Below are positions 46,459 through 56,840 of a stretch of 64,000 nucleotides of DNA, in pieces. The position numbers and the translations under genes were made by a program. Under the pieces are notes generated by a model. It made no database searches. It worked only from the letters and a program-made list of their open reading frames with translations, and was not told where the DNA came from. Origin of the DNA: Monodelphis domestica (lineage: Eukaryota > Chordata > Mammalia > Didelphimorphia > Didelphidae); contig NC_077232.1 in NCBI RefSeq assembly GCF_027887165.1, forward strand, positions 13,913,255 through 13,977,254. The letters run 5' to 3'. Position 1 is the stretch's first letter. Every line of letters starts with the position of its first letter.

Positions 46459-48281
46459 TTGCTCCCAAACATTTTAATTATCACACCATGGAACTTATGG
46501 CAAAATCTAATTGATATACTACTTTCCCCTGAGTTTTTGATTGTTGTAATTATAATATTGGATCTCCTTGAAGAACTCATTTCTCAGTCAAAACCACCAA
46601 TTGCTCCCTCTAAAATTCAACAAAATGCAGAACTAAATACTCATCTTGAACTTATGGAGGAAAGTTTGGGGGAGATCATAGCTTTTATGAAAAACACTAA
46701 CCCTCCTAGTCAACCTACTGCTCCTCCTGCTAACTCTACCTTAGAACCCCCTTTTAAACAACCCACCCCTCCCCTGCCCCATCATCCTCAGAAAACCCTA
46801 CACATGTTTCTGATCCTACAACCTCAACTCTAAGTACACACCACACCCATGCTTCTGACCCTACACAATCAACTCTAAGTACACACTCCTACCCATAGTT
46901 CTGATCCTAATGCCTCAACTTCACACCTTACTGATTCCTCCAATCCTAATACCTCTGTATCCTTTCATACTTCTTCCTTGGCTCCTCTTTCCCACCCTGG
47001 CCAATTCAATTCTCAGATCTTTCCTACCTCTGATCTTTCTGGCACTATGGGACAACAACAAACCCTCTCCCTCAATGTGCCCAACTCTTCTATTTCTCAT
47101 ACTTCCCCACTGAGAATGGAGCAAGAAGCCTAGAAAAAGGAGTTCCAAATAATTCAGATAGCTTATTTCCTTTAAGGGAAGTACCCACTTTTAATAAAAA
47201 TGGAAACTTGGTATCTGTGAGACATTATACACCTTTTAGCACTGAGGATTTAAATAAAATGAAGGAAGATATGACATCATTTGAGGACAAACCAATATTA
47301 ATTTTAAAAAAATTAGAGAACATATTCAGAACTTTTGACCCCACTTGGTTGGATGTTGAGAATTTATTATAAGCATTTTTGACAAAGAGAGAGAAAAATA
47401 ATATCGTCTCTCTGGCTAATCAAAAATGAGGTAGAAGAGGACATTATAGGTCAACTGAAGATCCACATTGGAACCCCAATGTGGAACTAGATCACACAAA
47501 ACTAAACCAGGCCAGAGAAGCATTATTGAAAGCCATGAGAGCTTGCTCTGATAGACATGAAAAATGGTCAAAATTTGTAAGAACCTGACAAGATAATGAT
47601 GAAACACACTCCCAGTTTATGGACAGACTTATTGATGTAGGGAATACATATATGGACCTTGATTTATCCAGAGAAAGAGACATTAGACAAATATGTAGGC
47701 AATTCGTTGAGAATTGTTGTTCAGTGGTAAAAGACTACTTTAAAACTAGCTGTCCTAATTGGGACTCTATGGACCTCAAAGAATTGAAGAGAGTATCAAC
47801 CTATGTTCATAGGGGTCATGTAAAAAGACCTGAGGAAGGCAATACTTTAGTTGAAGATTTAAAGAAGGAAATTGAAATGTTAAAGAGACAATTGAAAAAT
47901 AAGGGAGAGACTATAGCCCCTTTGTGGGAATTCACAAATAAATCAGTAACTTGATACTTCTGTGAGAAGGGCCACAAAATGATGGAATGTAGAACCTTTC
48001 TTAAAATGATTGGAAGAAATACACAGTTTAATAACAACTTTAGAAATAACAAGTATAGAAATGATGATAATGGTCATAGAAACCAGAATTTTAGAAATTT
48101 TAGAAATTATAATAATGACTATGGAAATAACTATAATGAATATAGAAATAAGAACTTTAGAAACCACAATTATAGAAATAGGAATTGGGAAAATAATGAC
48201 AATACTCAAAATGAAGAAAATTATAATGATAATACCCAACAACAAAATATAAGAAATGGTACTCGTCCAAAAAAATTGTAG
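46459..48281 (+). pseudogene. ERV gag pseudogene (matrix/linker, capsid, nucleocapsid)
   Basis: Frames in order: a matrix/linker-like stretch (46459-46833) ending in a proline-rich region; a capsid start near 47170-47370 that resembles gammaretroviral capsid in residue pattern; a capsid C-terminal part (47619-47954); and a nucleocapsid-like region (47955-48281). In the nucleocapsid, YFCEKGHKMMEC retains a CCHC zinc-knuckle-like pattern, but its expected first cysteine position is a TGA (47952-47954). After the knuckle comes a strikingly Asn/Arg-rich tail of about 80 residues. Several frameshifts and stops separate the pieces. The class is gammaretrovirus-like by inspection. Confidence 0.75.
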
Positions 48282-48406
48282 GGGTGCCCTTCAGGAGGGT
48301 GCCCAAGGAACTTCCCAAACACAATGAAGGTGATTCTTCTTAGGCTCTATTGATTTTGTTGATATTAATTAACCTTTTTCAGTTTTGTCTCTACTCCAAA
48401 TAGTAG

Positions 48407-48904
48407 GAAAGAATGAACAAAGAACTTAAAACTATGATTGAAAAACTATGCACTGAGACACATTTAAAATGGCCTGAAATCCTACCTCTTTCCCTATTTT
48501 ATCTTAGAAGCAGGCCTAGAGGAGACCTACACATCTCACCATTTGAGATGCTTTTTGGACATCTACCTATACAGGCTAAACCTTTTTCCTCTGCATATAC
48601 ATCACTATTAGGGGGAGATACTACTATTGCTTCCTATATACAAGAGTTACAGCACAAACTACGTGAACTTCATGAATCCGGAGCTGCAGTACAAGCTGGA
48701 CCATTAGACTTTTCTCTGCATGTCCTGAACCCAGGAGATAAAGTGTATATTAAGAATTTCAAGCAAACTGGAGCAACTCAGATTTCATGGGAAGGACCAT
48801 TCCAAATATTGTTAACTACTCCAACATCTATAAAGGTTGGAGAGAAGGACTCTCGGATTCATTGCTCACATGTGAAGAAAGCATCTTCTGCTGAGACTGA
48901 TTGA
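48407..48904 (+). pseudogene. ERV integrase C-terminal part
   Basis: An open stretch from GAA AGA ATG (48407) encodes the end of a retroviral integrase: ERMNKELKTMIEK, in which the first Glu would be the third catalytic acidic residue; ISPFEMLFGHLPIQ; then LNPGDKVYIKNFKQ and WEGPFQILLTTPTSIKV, the C-terminal SH3-like DNA-binding domain. It ends at TGA 48902-48904. Protease, RT, RNase H and most of integrase are missing between 48282 and 48406, so a large internal deletion joined gag nearly to the integrase end. Confidence 0.85.
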
Positions 48905-49109
48905 CTGTATCTTATCACATGAATTGTAGATTATAATCCATTGACAAATGGATACTTTTTTTTTCAAAAAACACATTGAATTACTAATTTTTCCTTATTT
49001 TTATTATTGCTTTTCTTTTATTTTGATTAGAATATTTGATTTTTCTCAGTTCTTGTACTAAAGGTACACATAATTAATATTAATATTTTTCTGCAGTAAT
49101 ACAAGTTTA

Positions 49110-49143
<34 letters not shown>

Positions 49144-49765
49144 TCTTGCTATAATATCAATGCATAGCCCAAAAGCTTTAAAATATGGGAACTTGCCATT
49201 TATTGATAAAATGTTATGAGATGGTGATTAATGTTAATGTATGATTCCAGAAAAAGGGATAAAAAACAAGGAGCACAGACTTAACCTTAATAGTGCCAAA
49301 AAAGAGTACACATGAAATATTAATGTGAGGCTCGAGGTTGTAAAGCTTGACATACCTTAAGTCGTAGGACTTCCATGTATCTATACTCTTTGTGAAGTAC
49401 TCATACAAGTACAAAGTTTGACTATCATGCAGGCTCCCTATATCCCTGAGAATGTCAAAAATCAGATGAGGGAATGACGCTGCCCTGTCAAAATAGAATT
49501 CTAGTTTCTTTTCTTTGTTATATTATGGCAACTTCCTGTAGTCTTGCTACAAATGGCTAAAGGAAATATTACTGCATTCTGTCCTAAAGACTTGTGGATA
49601 GAAAGTACTTTAAATTGGACCTATACAAGGACCTATTTTTAATTTTTTCTTATGTTTTTATTATTTTTCTCTTCTTTTGATAATTGACTCATACACTCCC
49701 ATAACTAAACATTGCATCCTGAGCTGAACTGGATGTTTTTTAACACCTACTTCAGGGGGGATTGT
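48905..49765 (+). other. ERV region after integrase; possible env remnant
   Basis: AT-rich and without a sustained frame. A short stretch near 49545-49650 could be the end of an envelope gene (hydrophobic run after an NWT glycosylation-like motif), but the evidence is weak. It contains an (AT)n run at 49111-49142 and ends with a purine tract, CAGGGGGGAT, at 49755-49764. Confidence 0.35.
49755..49764 (+). promoter_or_regulatory. Polypurine tract 1
   Basis: CAGGGGGGAT followed by TGTATTTTAATTTAAAATCC. A purine run directly before a TGT is the arrangement that primes retroviral plus-strand synthesis at the U3 edge. The downstream 350 bases are homologous to the high half of the LTR-type insertion at 39714-40408. 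Confidence 0.5.
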
Positions 49766-50227
49766 ATTTTAATTTAAAATCCAGGAATTTTTGATTTTTT
49801 GTTTGAGTGTACTTTTATAAAAATCCAAGATTTTTATTTTTGTTCGAAAAAAAGATCTTCAAGGAAGAAGCTTAAAATTTCTATAATCCAGAGAATGAAT
49901 TGTTGCAGAAAGATGCCATAAAACCTACACTTCATCAAGAAGACCAAGGATGAACTTTGGGTATGGTTGATTGAACTGAAGTTTGCTTGAATGTTTATTG
50001 TAAATGTACACATTTATGCCAAAAGGGACTGCCCCTAATTTGGCTTAATGTCAATGCGCCTAGCAAAACATTGGTTTTGCTTTCTTTCTTTTCTATTTCC
50101 TCCCTCACTATTCTAATTTCTCTTAGAAAATTGAATATTGCATATATCTATAGTTAGAAGTGCATTTAGGATTATAAAATGATTATGTCAAATGATCAAT
50201 GGGGACACTAGTCCCCCAATGATCATC

Positions 50228-50235
50228 AGGGGGGA
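50228..50235 (+). promoter_or_regulatory. Polypurine tract 2, before the 3' LTR
   Basis: The run CAGGGGGGATTG lies immediately before TGTGAAACTTAAAAATTC, the start of the 3' LTR. It is nearly identical to the tract at 49755-49764, which lies about 470 bases upstream. Confidence 0.6.
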
Positions 50236-51254
50236 TTGTGAAACTTAAAAATTCTCAGACCCTACTTCATAAGGTTGGGTTAAGACCATTCCCCATTGGG
50301 ACCATTCTCCATTTGGGAGGTGAAGGCACTTGATCAGGGATGTGAGAACTCTACTTCACCATACTTAAGCATGCCTTAGGGGAAGATAAACTTGTAAACT
50401 CTTTGCTGAACAATAAAAAGTACTTAAACCCATACCTATAGTAAGACAAAAAAGTTCTTAAGCCATGCCTATTTTGGGATATAATACAAAGGGGGGCTAA
50501 GTACCTATAAAGGTCAGAAAACTTGTGAACTTACAAGGAGCAAAGAGGTGAGAACTTACTCAGAGATTCTAGTCTATTCAGCTGTGAATTACTCAAAAGA
50601 TTAGTCTTCTTAGGTGTAAACTAAGAATGGTCTGTCCTTTGAAAAACGTCTACTCTGATTGGTAGATGGGAGAAATTACGAGAGGTGACATAGGAGAAAA
50701 TTCCCTTTATAAGGAGATGATAGTCTCTTAAAGGGGACACAGCTCTGGAAACATGCTCTTAAGACAGTCTCTTGAAGACAGTCTGAGGGAGGCTGAGCTG
50801 GCTGGAGCTCCCTCTGAGGAGACTCTGTCCCTCTGGGGTCTCTCTCTCTCTCGTCAGTCAGAGGAATCTCTCCCTGGAGAAGGATGGCTGGCTGAACTGG
50901 TGTCTATATTCTTGCTTGGACAGATCTTTTGGTGAGTGATTAAGGACTGACTGATCTCTCTCTTAAACTCAGCCCTAGGCCATGTTGGCTAAGGCCCTTC
51001 ATACTTATTCCTTTCTTACTCTTTCTCTCTTTCTTAATTCCTCATTTGAATTCATTAAAATCTCTATAAAACCAAGTTTTTTTAATTTATATTTAATATA
51101 TTTATTTATTTATAATATATATAATATTTATATATAATATAATAAATATAAATATAAATATATTTAATAATTGGGAATTTTCCCCTGGCAACCACCTTAT
51201 ATATTTGATTTAAAACAAGACACTGTAGTGAAAACATATATTCTGTGGTTACAA
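50236..51254 (+). mobile_element. 3' LTR of composite ERV (family A, divergent)
   Basis: Starts TGTGAAACTTAAAAATTCTC and ends near TGTGGTTACA. It shares layout with the 5' LTR: the same start, a GCTGAACAAT block, TGATTGGTAGATG, and a TTTCTTACTCTTTCTCTCTT pyrimidine tract near the end. Much of the U3-like part differs. A TATAAGGAG box lies at about 50708-50716. An AT-rich expansion (51085-51165) lies near the end. Confidence 0.7.
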
Positions 51255-51385
51255 TTTACTCATCCACTCTTTTATTTACTACAATTTAAGTCTTCCACTA
51301 TTTTAATCACTACAGTTTATGACAACCAACTATTTTAACTATTACACAACCTTGATGCTGTTAATTTACCTTTCTTCTTTCCTTC
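51255..51385. other. Short AT-rich junction between ERV and L1
   Basis: Contains degenerate repeats of a unit like ACTACAATTTA or CACTACAGTTTA, echoing the LTR end. It could be slippage products or remnants of another LTR end. L1 sequence resumes at TTTTAATTAG (51386). Confidence 0.4.
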
Positions 51386-51443
51386 TTTTAATTAGATTGA
51401 CCAGTACTTTGTCTATTTTGTCTGTTTTTTCAAAGTACCAGCT

Positions 51444-52524
51444 TCAAGTATTGTTTATTAGTGCAATTGTATTATCACTTTCGATTTTATTAATTTCTCC
51501 CTTAATTTTTAGGATCTCTAGTTTGGTTTTCTTCTGGGGGGTTTTAATTTGTTCATTCTCAAGTTTTTTGATTTGCATTTCCAATTCATTGATCTCTGCC
51601 CTCCCTAATTTGTTAATATATGCACTCATGGATATGAATTTTTCTCTAAGTACTGCTTTGCCTGCATTTCATAAGGTTTGAAATGATGTCTCACCATTGT
51701 AATTTTCCTCAAAGAAATTATTAATTGTTTCTATGATTTCTTTTCTATCCAATTTTGGAGTCTCATATTGATTAATTTCCAATTAATTTTTGATTTGGCT
51801 CTCCATGTAGCCTTTCGGATCAATATTTTTATTGCTTTATGATCTGAACAAGTTGCATTTATTATTTCTGCTTTTCTGCATTTGAGTGCCATGTTTCTGT
51901 GACCTAGTGTATGATCTATTTTTGTGAATGTGCCATGTAGTGCTGAGAAGAAGGTGTATTCCTTTTTGTCCCTATTTATTTTTCTCCATATGTCTACTAA
52001 CTCTAATTTTTCTAAGATTTCATTCACCTCTTTTACCTCTTTCTTATTTATTTTTGGTTTGATTTATCTAAATTTGATAGTGGTTGGTTCAAGTCTCCCA
52101 CTAATATGGTTTTACTGTCTATTTCTTCCTTCAATTCTCCTAGTTTCTCCATTAGAAATTTGGATGCTATACCATTTGGTGCATACATGTTGATTAGTGA
52201 CATTTCCTCATTGTCTATACTCCCTTTTAACAAAATATATTTACCTTCCCTATCCCTTTTGATCAGGTCTATTTGTGCTTTGGCTTTGTCAGATATCATG
52301 ATTGCAACTCCTGCCTTCTTTCTATCAGTTGAGGCCTTAAAGGTCTTACTCCATCCTTTAATTCTAACCTTGTGAGTATCAACCCGCCTCATATGTCTTT
52401 CTTGAAGACAACAAATGGTAGGGTTTTGGGTCCTAATCCAACCTGCTATTTGTCTACATTTTATGGGTAAGTTCATCCCATTCAAGTTCAAAGTTATGAT
52501 TGTCACTTGTGGATTCCCTGGCAT
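51444..52524 (-). pseudogene. L1 ORF2 endonuclease domain and linker
   Basis: Minus-strand frames from 52524 encode an APE-like endonuclease: ITLNLNGMNLPIKCRQIAGW (with the Asn metal ligand region), CCLQERHMRR (QE motif), VAIMISDKA, INMYAPNG and LVGDLNQPLSNLD. One frameshift near 52045 moves the rest to a second frame (52027-51731), with YTFFSALHGTFTKIDHTLGH (the S-x-x-H/IDH region) and CSDHKAI (the SDH catalytic motif). A linker follows to 51444. This enzyme nicks target DNA in L1 transposition. Apart from the frameshift the catalytic motifs look preserved, implying a moderately young element. Confidence 0.92.
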
Positions 52525-52933
52525 TTTGATATCTTCCCCTAGTTCTGACCTTTTGTCTTTAGCTATATCCTTTTGAACCAGTGATTTACTTTAGGTCAGT
52601 CCCCCTAGTCCCCTCCCTTGGTATGATTCCCTTTCTAGCCCCTCAGCTTTTACGCTCCCTTCCCCTCCCTCCTCTCCTTCCCTCCCTTTTTATACTCCCT
52701 CCCCTTTCACTTTCCTTAATTTCCCCAAATCTTCTTGATGCCCCAATCTTTCCCTATGCATGATTCTTCTAACTACTCTTATGGTGCATACAATTTTTGA
52801 GAGTTACACAATACATTTTCCTCACATATTAATATATATAATTTGATGTAAATATAGTCCTTATAGAAGAGAGTTTGACTTAAAGAAAAAGATAAGATTT
52901 ATCTCCTTTTCCCTTTCTTTCATATTTACCTTT

Positions 52934-53917
52934 TCATGTTTCTCTTGCTTTCTGTGATTGGATATCAAATTTTCCACTACGTTCTGGTCTTTTCTTAACA
53001 AATGCTTGGAAATCTTCTATTTTGTTGAATACCCATACTTTCCCCTGGAAGCATATAGTCAGTTTTGCTGGGTAGTTGATTCTTGGTTGGAGACCCAGCT
53101 CTCTTGCCTTTCTAAATATCATGTTCCATGCTTTGCGGTCCCTTAGTGTGTTAGCCACCAAGTCATGTGTGATCCTTATGGGAGCCCCCCTATATCTGAA
53201 GCTCCTCTTCTTAGCTTCTTGTAGGTTTTTCTCCTTTGCTTGGAAGCTCTTGAATTTGGCAATTACATTCCTGGGGGTTGTCTTTTGGGGATTTAGTATA
53301 GAGGGTGTTCTATGAACTCTTTCTATTTCTATTTTGACCTCTTGCTCCAGAGCATGTGGGCAATTTTCTTCTATAATTTCCTGTAGTATAGCATTGAGGT
53401 TTTTGTTTATCTCTGGTTTTTGGGGCAGACCAATAATTTTCATGTTGTCTTTTCTTCCTCTGTTTTCCAGGTCTGTGAACTTTTCAGTGAGATATTTTAT
53501 GTTTTCTTCTATTTCATTAATTTTTTGGCTTTGCTTTATTGATTCTTGCTGTTTTGCATGCTCACTGTCTTCCAGTTGCTTAATTCTGGTCATTAGAAAC
53601 TGGTTTTGCTTTTCAGCTTTTTCTGTCCTTCTATTAGATGCTTCCAGCTCTTTCTCCAGTTGTGAAGTCTTGTCTATCAGACTTCTGATCTCTTTCTCCC
53701 ATTTTTCTTTCCAGAAGGTTTCCATCTTTTGGGTAAACTCTAATTTGAGTTCTTCCAGAGCTTGTGTATAAGTTCCATTTTGGGAGGCATGTTTTGATTT
53801 TGTTTGGGTTTCATCCTCTTTCTCTTCTTTTCCTTGGGTACTCCCTCCATAAAAGTTTTCAATAGTCACCTTTTTCCCTTTCTTCCTAGAGGCTTGATTT
53901 TGGGCCATGTGAGCCAT
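52934..53917 (-). CDS. L1 ORF1p, intact 327-codon frame
   Basis: The ATG at 53917-53915 opens a frame with a basic N-terminus (NQASRKKGKKV), a coiled coil (about residues 50-150, rich in EKE, QLE and heptad leucines), an RRM-like domain (NMKIIGLPQKPEINKNLNAI, IERVHRTPSILNPQKTTPRN) and the C-terminal domain (KAWNMIFRKARELGLQPRIN, CFQGKVWVFNKIEDFQ). It has no internal stops and its length is normal for ORF1p. The protein would be an RNA-binding trimer that coats L1 RNA in the cytoplasm. The element cannot move because ORF2 is split and shifted. The half-L1 ORF1 at 42066-42912 is its closest relative in the window. Confidence 0.95.
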   Translation of the reverse strand: MAHMAQNQASRKKGKKVTIENFYGGSTQGKEEKEDETQTKSKHASQNGTYTQALEELKLEFTQKMETFWKEKWEKEIRSLIDKTSQLEKELEASNRRTEKAEKQNQFLMTRIKQLEDSEHAKQQESIKQSQKINEIEENIKYLTEKFTDLENRGRKDNMKIIGLPQKPEINKNLNAILQEIIEENCPHALEQEVKIEIERVHRTPSILNPQKTTPRNVIAKFKSFQAKEKNLQEAKKRSFRYRGAPIRITHDLVANTLRDRKAWNMIFRKARELGLQPRINYPAKLTICFQGKVWVFNKIEDFQAFVKKRPERSGKFDIQSQKARET

Positions 53918-54043
53918 CCCTTTGGTGGTTTTATTCCCCTTTCCTTTTTGGTCTGGGGTCTGGGTGATATGGGCGGTTTTTCTGTGAATTTATGTTGCCT
54001 CAGACTAGTTCTTCCCAGCCTCTGAGATTTCTTAGATTGCAGG

Positions 54044-54170
54044 CCCCTGTTCTCAGCGCAACTGCCCTTGTGTTCAGCGCGGCCTCCCCTTTGCTCAGCA
54101 CAGCCACCCCTTTGCTCAGAGCAACCTCTCCTATGTTCAGCATGGCCACCCCTTTGCTCAGTGCAGGATT
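54044..54170 (-). repeat. 21-bp tandem repeats in L1 5' UTR
   Basis: About six degenerate 21-bp units in the form CCCCTTTGCTCAGCACAGCCA (plus strand within limits of variation) lie upstream of ORF1. Read on the minus strand, they keep one frame open, giving seven-residue units such as CAEQRGG. Tandem 5' UTR units can carry L1 promoter activity in other mammals; here that is only an analogy. Confidence 0.85.
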
Positions 54171-54559
54171 CTCCTGTGAAACCTCCCTGAGAGGTCATTT
54201 CCTTGCAGTCTTTAGATCCCAAGGACCCTGGTATGCCCCCCCACCCCCAGACAGAGACATTCCTCACTCACTCACTGTCCCAGTGAGAGCTCTGATACCT
54301 TACTCTGGTTTGGTGGCGGGTTTGGGGGGGAAAGGGAGGCTCAGTTCACACTTTTGTGCAAGCTTTTCCTCCTTTTTATAGTATGGAAATGTTCAAGCCC
54401 CACCTACCTTCATTTCTGTGGGGTACTGGAGAGTCCCTCCATTCTTCCAAAGGTGATTTGTATGCTGTTTTGAGGTAGTCTATTTCATTCGGTGCCTGGG
54501 AGAGGAAGCGATTCTCTTATAGATTGCAGCTATCTTAACCTGGAACTTGGCATTTAAAT

Positions 54560-55340
54560 TTTTAAGGAGTTTTTTTTTTTCCTCGATTAAAGTTTTATAC
54601 TTGTTCTCATATGAAAATTCTCTTTTGGATTCATTTTTTTCCTTTGTTCATATTTATTTCTGCATTTCTCTCACTATAAATTTCATTCAATTTAAAAATC
54701 ATTTTAACTCCTTAAAATTTTTCTTGCTTTTTCTCTCTGTGAAATTTTAGTTGAATTTCTGCTCAAGCCCTGTTTTTCTTTGAAGTTTCCTTGAAGTTGT
54801 TTTTAAGTCTCATTCTAAAGTTTTATTATTAATTTATTTTACTGCTTTTTCTAATGGTATTCTCACTTTCACTACTCATTCCTCTCTTGAAGAAGGAATT
54901 TCTGGGTTGATTTTGAGTCCTCTTGAATCTTTCTTCTTCATTTTTAGGATCTTTGGTATATAGTTTATTTTAGAATCTCAGAACAATGCAGGGTGGAGTC
55001 CTACAGGTTTCTAATATTCCCCCAGTGGTCTGATCTGGGCCCAAATTTGTTCATTGCTTTACTGGCCAGAGCTATGCAAGTTCCTGAATTGGGTTTGGTT
55101 CTGAACAGCAAAACTTGTGGGTTTGCCAGGAGACTGCCACTGGATACAGATGGTGCATATCAGCTAACACTCAATAGATTTGGAATACTAGAAGTTCAAG
55201 GAAACTTTTGACTTCACACATTCTAGTTTCCACTTTCTAGGCCTCAGATTAGTTTGGGGTCTGGAAATGAGAACCTGCTCTTTCTCTGAGCTCAGAGCTC
55301 TATAGTTACTTCTTGTTTTAGAGCTTGAGCATTACTGAGG
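54560..55340 (-). mobile_element. Probable old L1 5' region, target of the younger L1
   Basis: Reverse-strand resemblance to L1 ORF1 coiled coil (54590-54900) and L1 5' UTR (54990-55330). It is decayed and without frames. Confidence is limited. Confidence 0.4.
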
Positions 55341-56689
55341 ACTTTTATAAAAAAAATCTTGGAGGCTTATATAAGATTTAAAAGCAAATGTTAGTAAAGA
55401 GAAAGAAAGAGAGAAACAATGTATCCAGCCTTTCTAACTTAAGGTAGAAATCTGATCCTGGATTGTAGCCTCTGCACTTCCTTCCATGTTGCCACTTGCC
55501 AGAGATAAGATAAAAGGCCCCAGGATGGTTAGAGAGTCAGATCAGCCAGAGAGATAGGAGCAAAAAGAGAGACTCCATTTCCTGCACTGATTTTCTTGCT
55601 AAGGTTTAAAGCCCCTCCTTGCCCTCATTTCCCGCTTCATTCCTTTATCAGTTCCCACAGGGATGCTTCCTGTAGAATGGCCAAGGGGAGTCCCCAGTGT
55701 CAGGATCCATAGACCATTCTGTTTACCTTGTTGATAGAGTCCCTTTTTTATCTCCTTAGCTGACCTGGGCTGGCAAATAGCCTGACTGGTTTACTCATGG
55801 TTACATTTTTAGGACAAAGTTTGCTCTATTTTCCAAACGTTTAAGGAAATAATTGTTGTCTCTGGGCTGAAATTGTTGCTGCCATTTTCCCATTAACTGT
55901 ATCCTCTCCTTATTCAAAAGCATTTTCCCTATGTTCAGGTGAACCCTGTAATGGGTAGAACTGTTGTATTGTTTGGGTACAGAGTTTGGTGAGCTAGGAC
56001 CTAAAACAAATTCCTCTGGACACCTGGCTTTTGTGCAGACGATGAGGTCAGAGTGGCTTTTACATTTTAAGAGAATATACTTTTTTATTGCAACATGTAA
56101 AAAAATAATTGCCTCAAATGCCATAAAAACGTAGGACAAAAGATCAGATTTTGGTCCATCACTCCAAATTTGAAGCCATGTGCTAATATTTTGGCAGCCT
56201 GTACTTTAGACTGAATTATTTTATCCTCTCCAAATCTTGCCCTTGAGAAGGAGGAGATGGCCATCACTTATTAATCACCTATTATGTGCTAGGCACTGTG
56301 GATATAATGATAGGCCACACTCCAATTTGCCTGTACCTAATCCCGGACTTATCATGAAATGGGTCCCAAGTAGTTAGCTCAGGCAGGGTGACAACAATGA
56401 GTTGATATACTATTGCAAAGCAAATTCTTTAATTAAAAGGGTGAAATTTTACAAAGAAACTTTGTTAATAGGTGTTATCAGGTGGGAGTTTGTTATAATG
56501 GAGGCCTTAGAAAGAGAAATCAGGGTGGAGATCATCATTCCTGAAGTGTATGGGTAAAATGTAGGGAGGCTGAGTCGCACCGTAAATGTAGCAGTAGGTG
56601 AGAAAGTCTTAGTGTGTTCTACTCTTACATTTGTGATTTAGAGGGAAATTAGAAACTTCCAAGACATGATCAATGGCACATGTAAAACC
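55341..56689. other. Intergenic, unassigned
   Basis: Mixed-composition DNA. The part at 55400-55720 has the look of an old LTR (GC-richer, with a TTATATAAGATTTAAAA segment nearby), but no boundaries could be fixed. No gene was found. Confidence 0.3.
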
Positions 56690-56840
56690 CAGTGGAATTG
56701 CATCTCAGCTATAGGGGGAGGCAGGAAAGAGGGGAGGGAAAGAATATGGATCTTGTAACCATGGAAAAATATTCTAAAGTAGTTAATTAAATAAAATTTT
56801 CCAAATTAAAACAATAAAAAACAAAAACAAAAAAAAAAAA
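56690..56840 (+). mobile_element. 5'-truncated L1 3' end, plus strand
   Basis: The stretch with GTAACCATGGAAAAATATTC, TTAATTAAATAAAATTT and an A-rich tail (56810-56840) is a 3' terminal LINE piece of the kind common in marsupials. The upstream side is truncated, so only the 3' UTR is present. Confidence 0.55.

Larger units (their letters stand above)
51386..54548 (-). mobile_element. Full-length L1, segment 4 of 4 (5' UTR, ORF1, ORF2 start)
   Basis: The 5' half of the L1. On the minus strand it starts near CCAGGTTAAGATAGCTGC (about 54540), followed by a 5' UTR, ORF1 (53917-52934), an inter-ORF spacer and the ORF2 endonuclease region (52524 downward). The flank GGCATTTAAATTTTTAA at 54549-54565 matches 38635-38650 as a target duplication with one indel. 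Segments 1-4 sum to about 6.2 kb, a full L1. Confidence 0.92.

Noticed and set aside
47943..48245. Isoleucine/valine-rich minus-strand frame
   Set aside because: Mirror of the Asn/Arg-rich nucleocapsid repeat on the plus strand; it looks membrane-like only because of the repeat composition.
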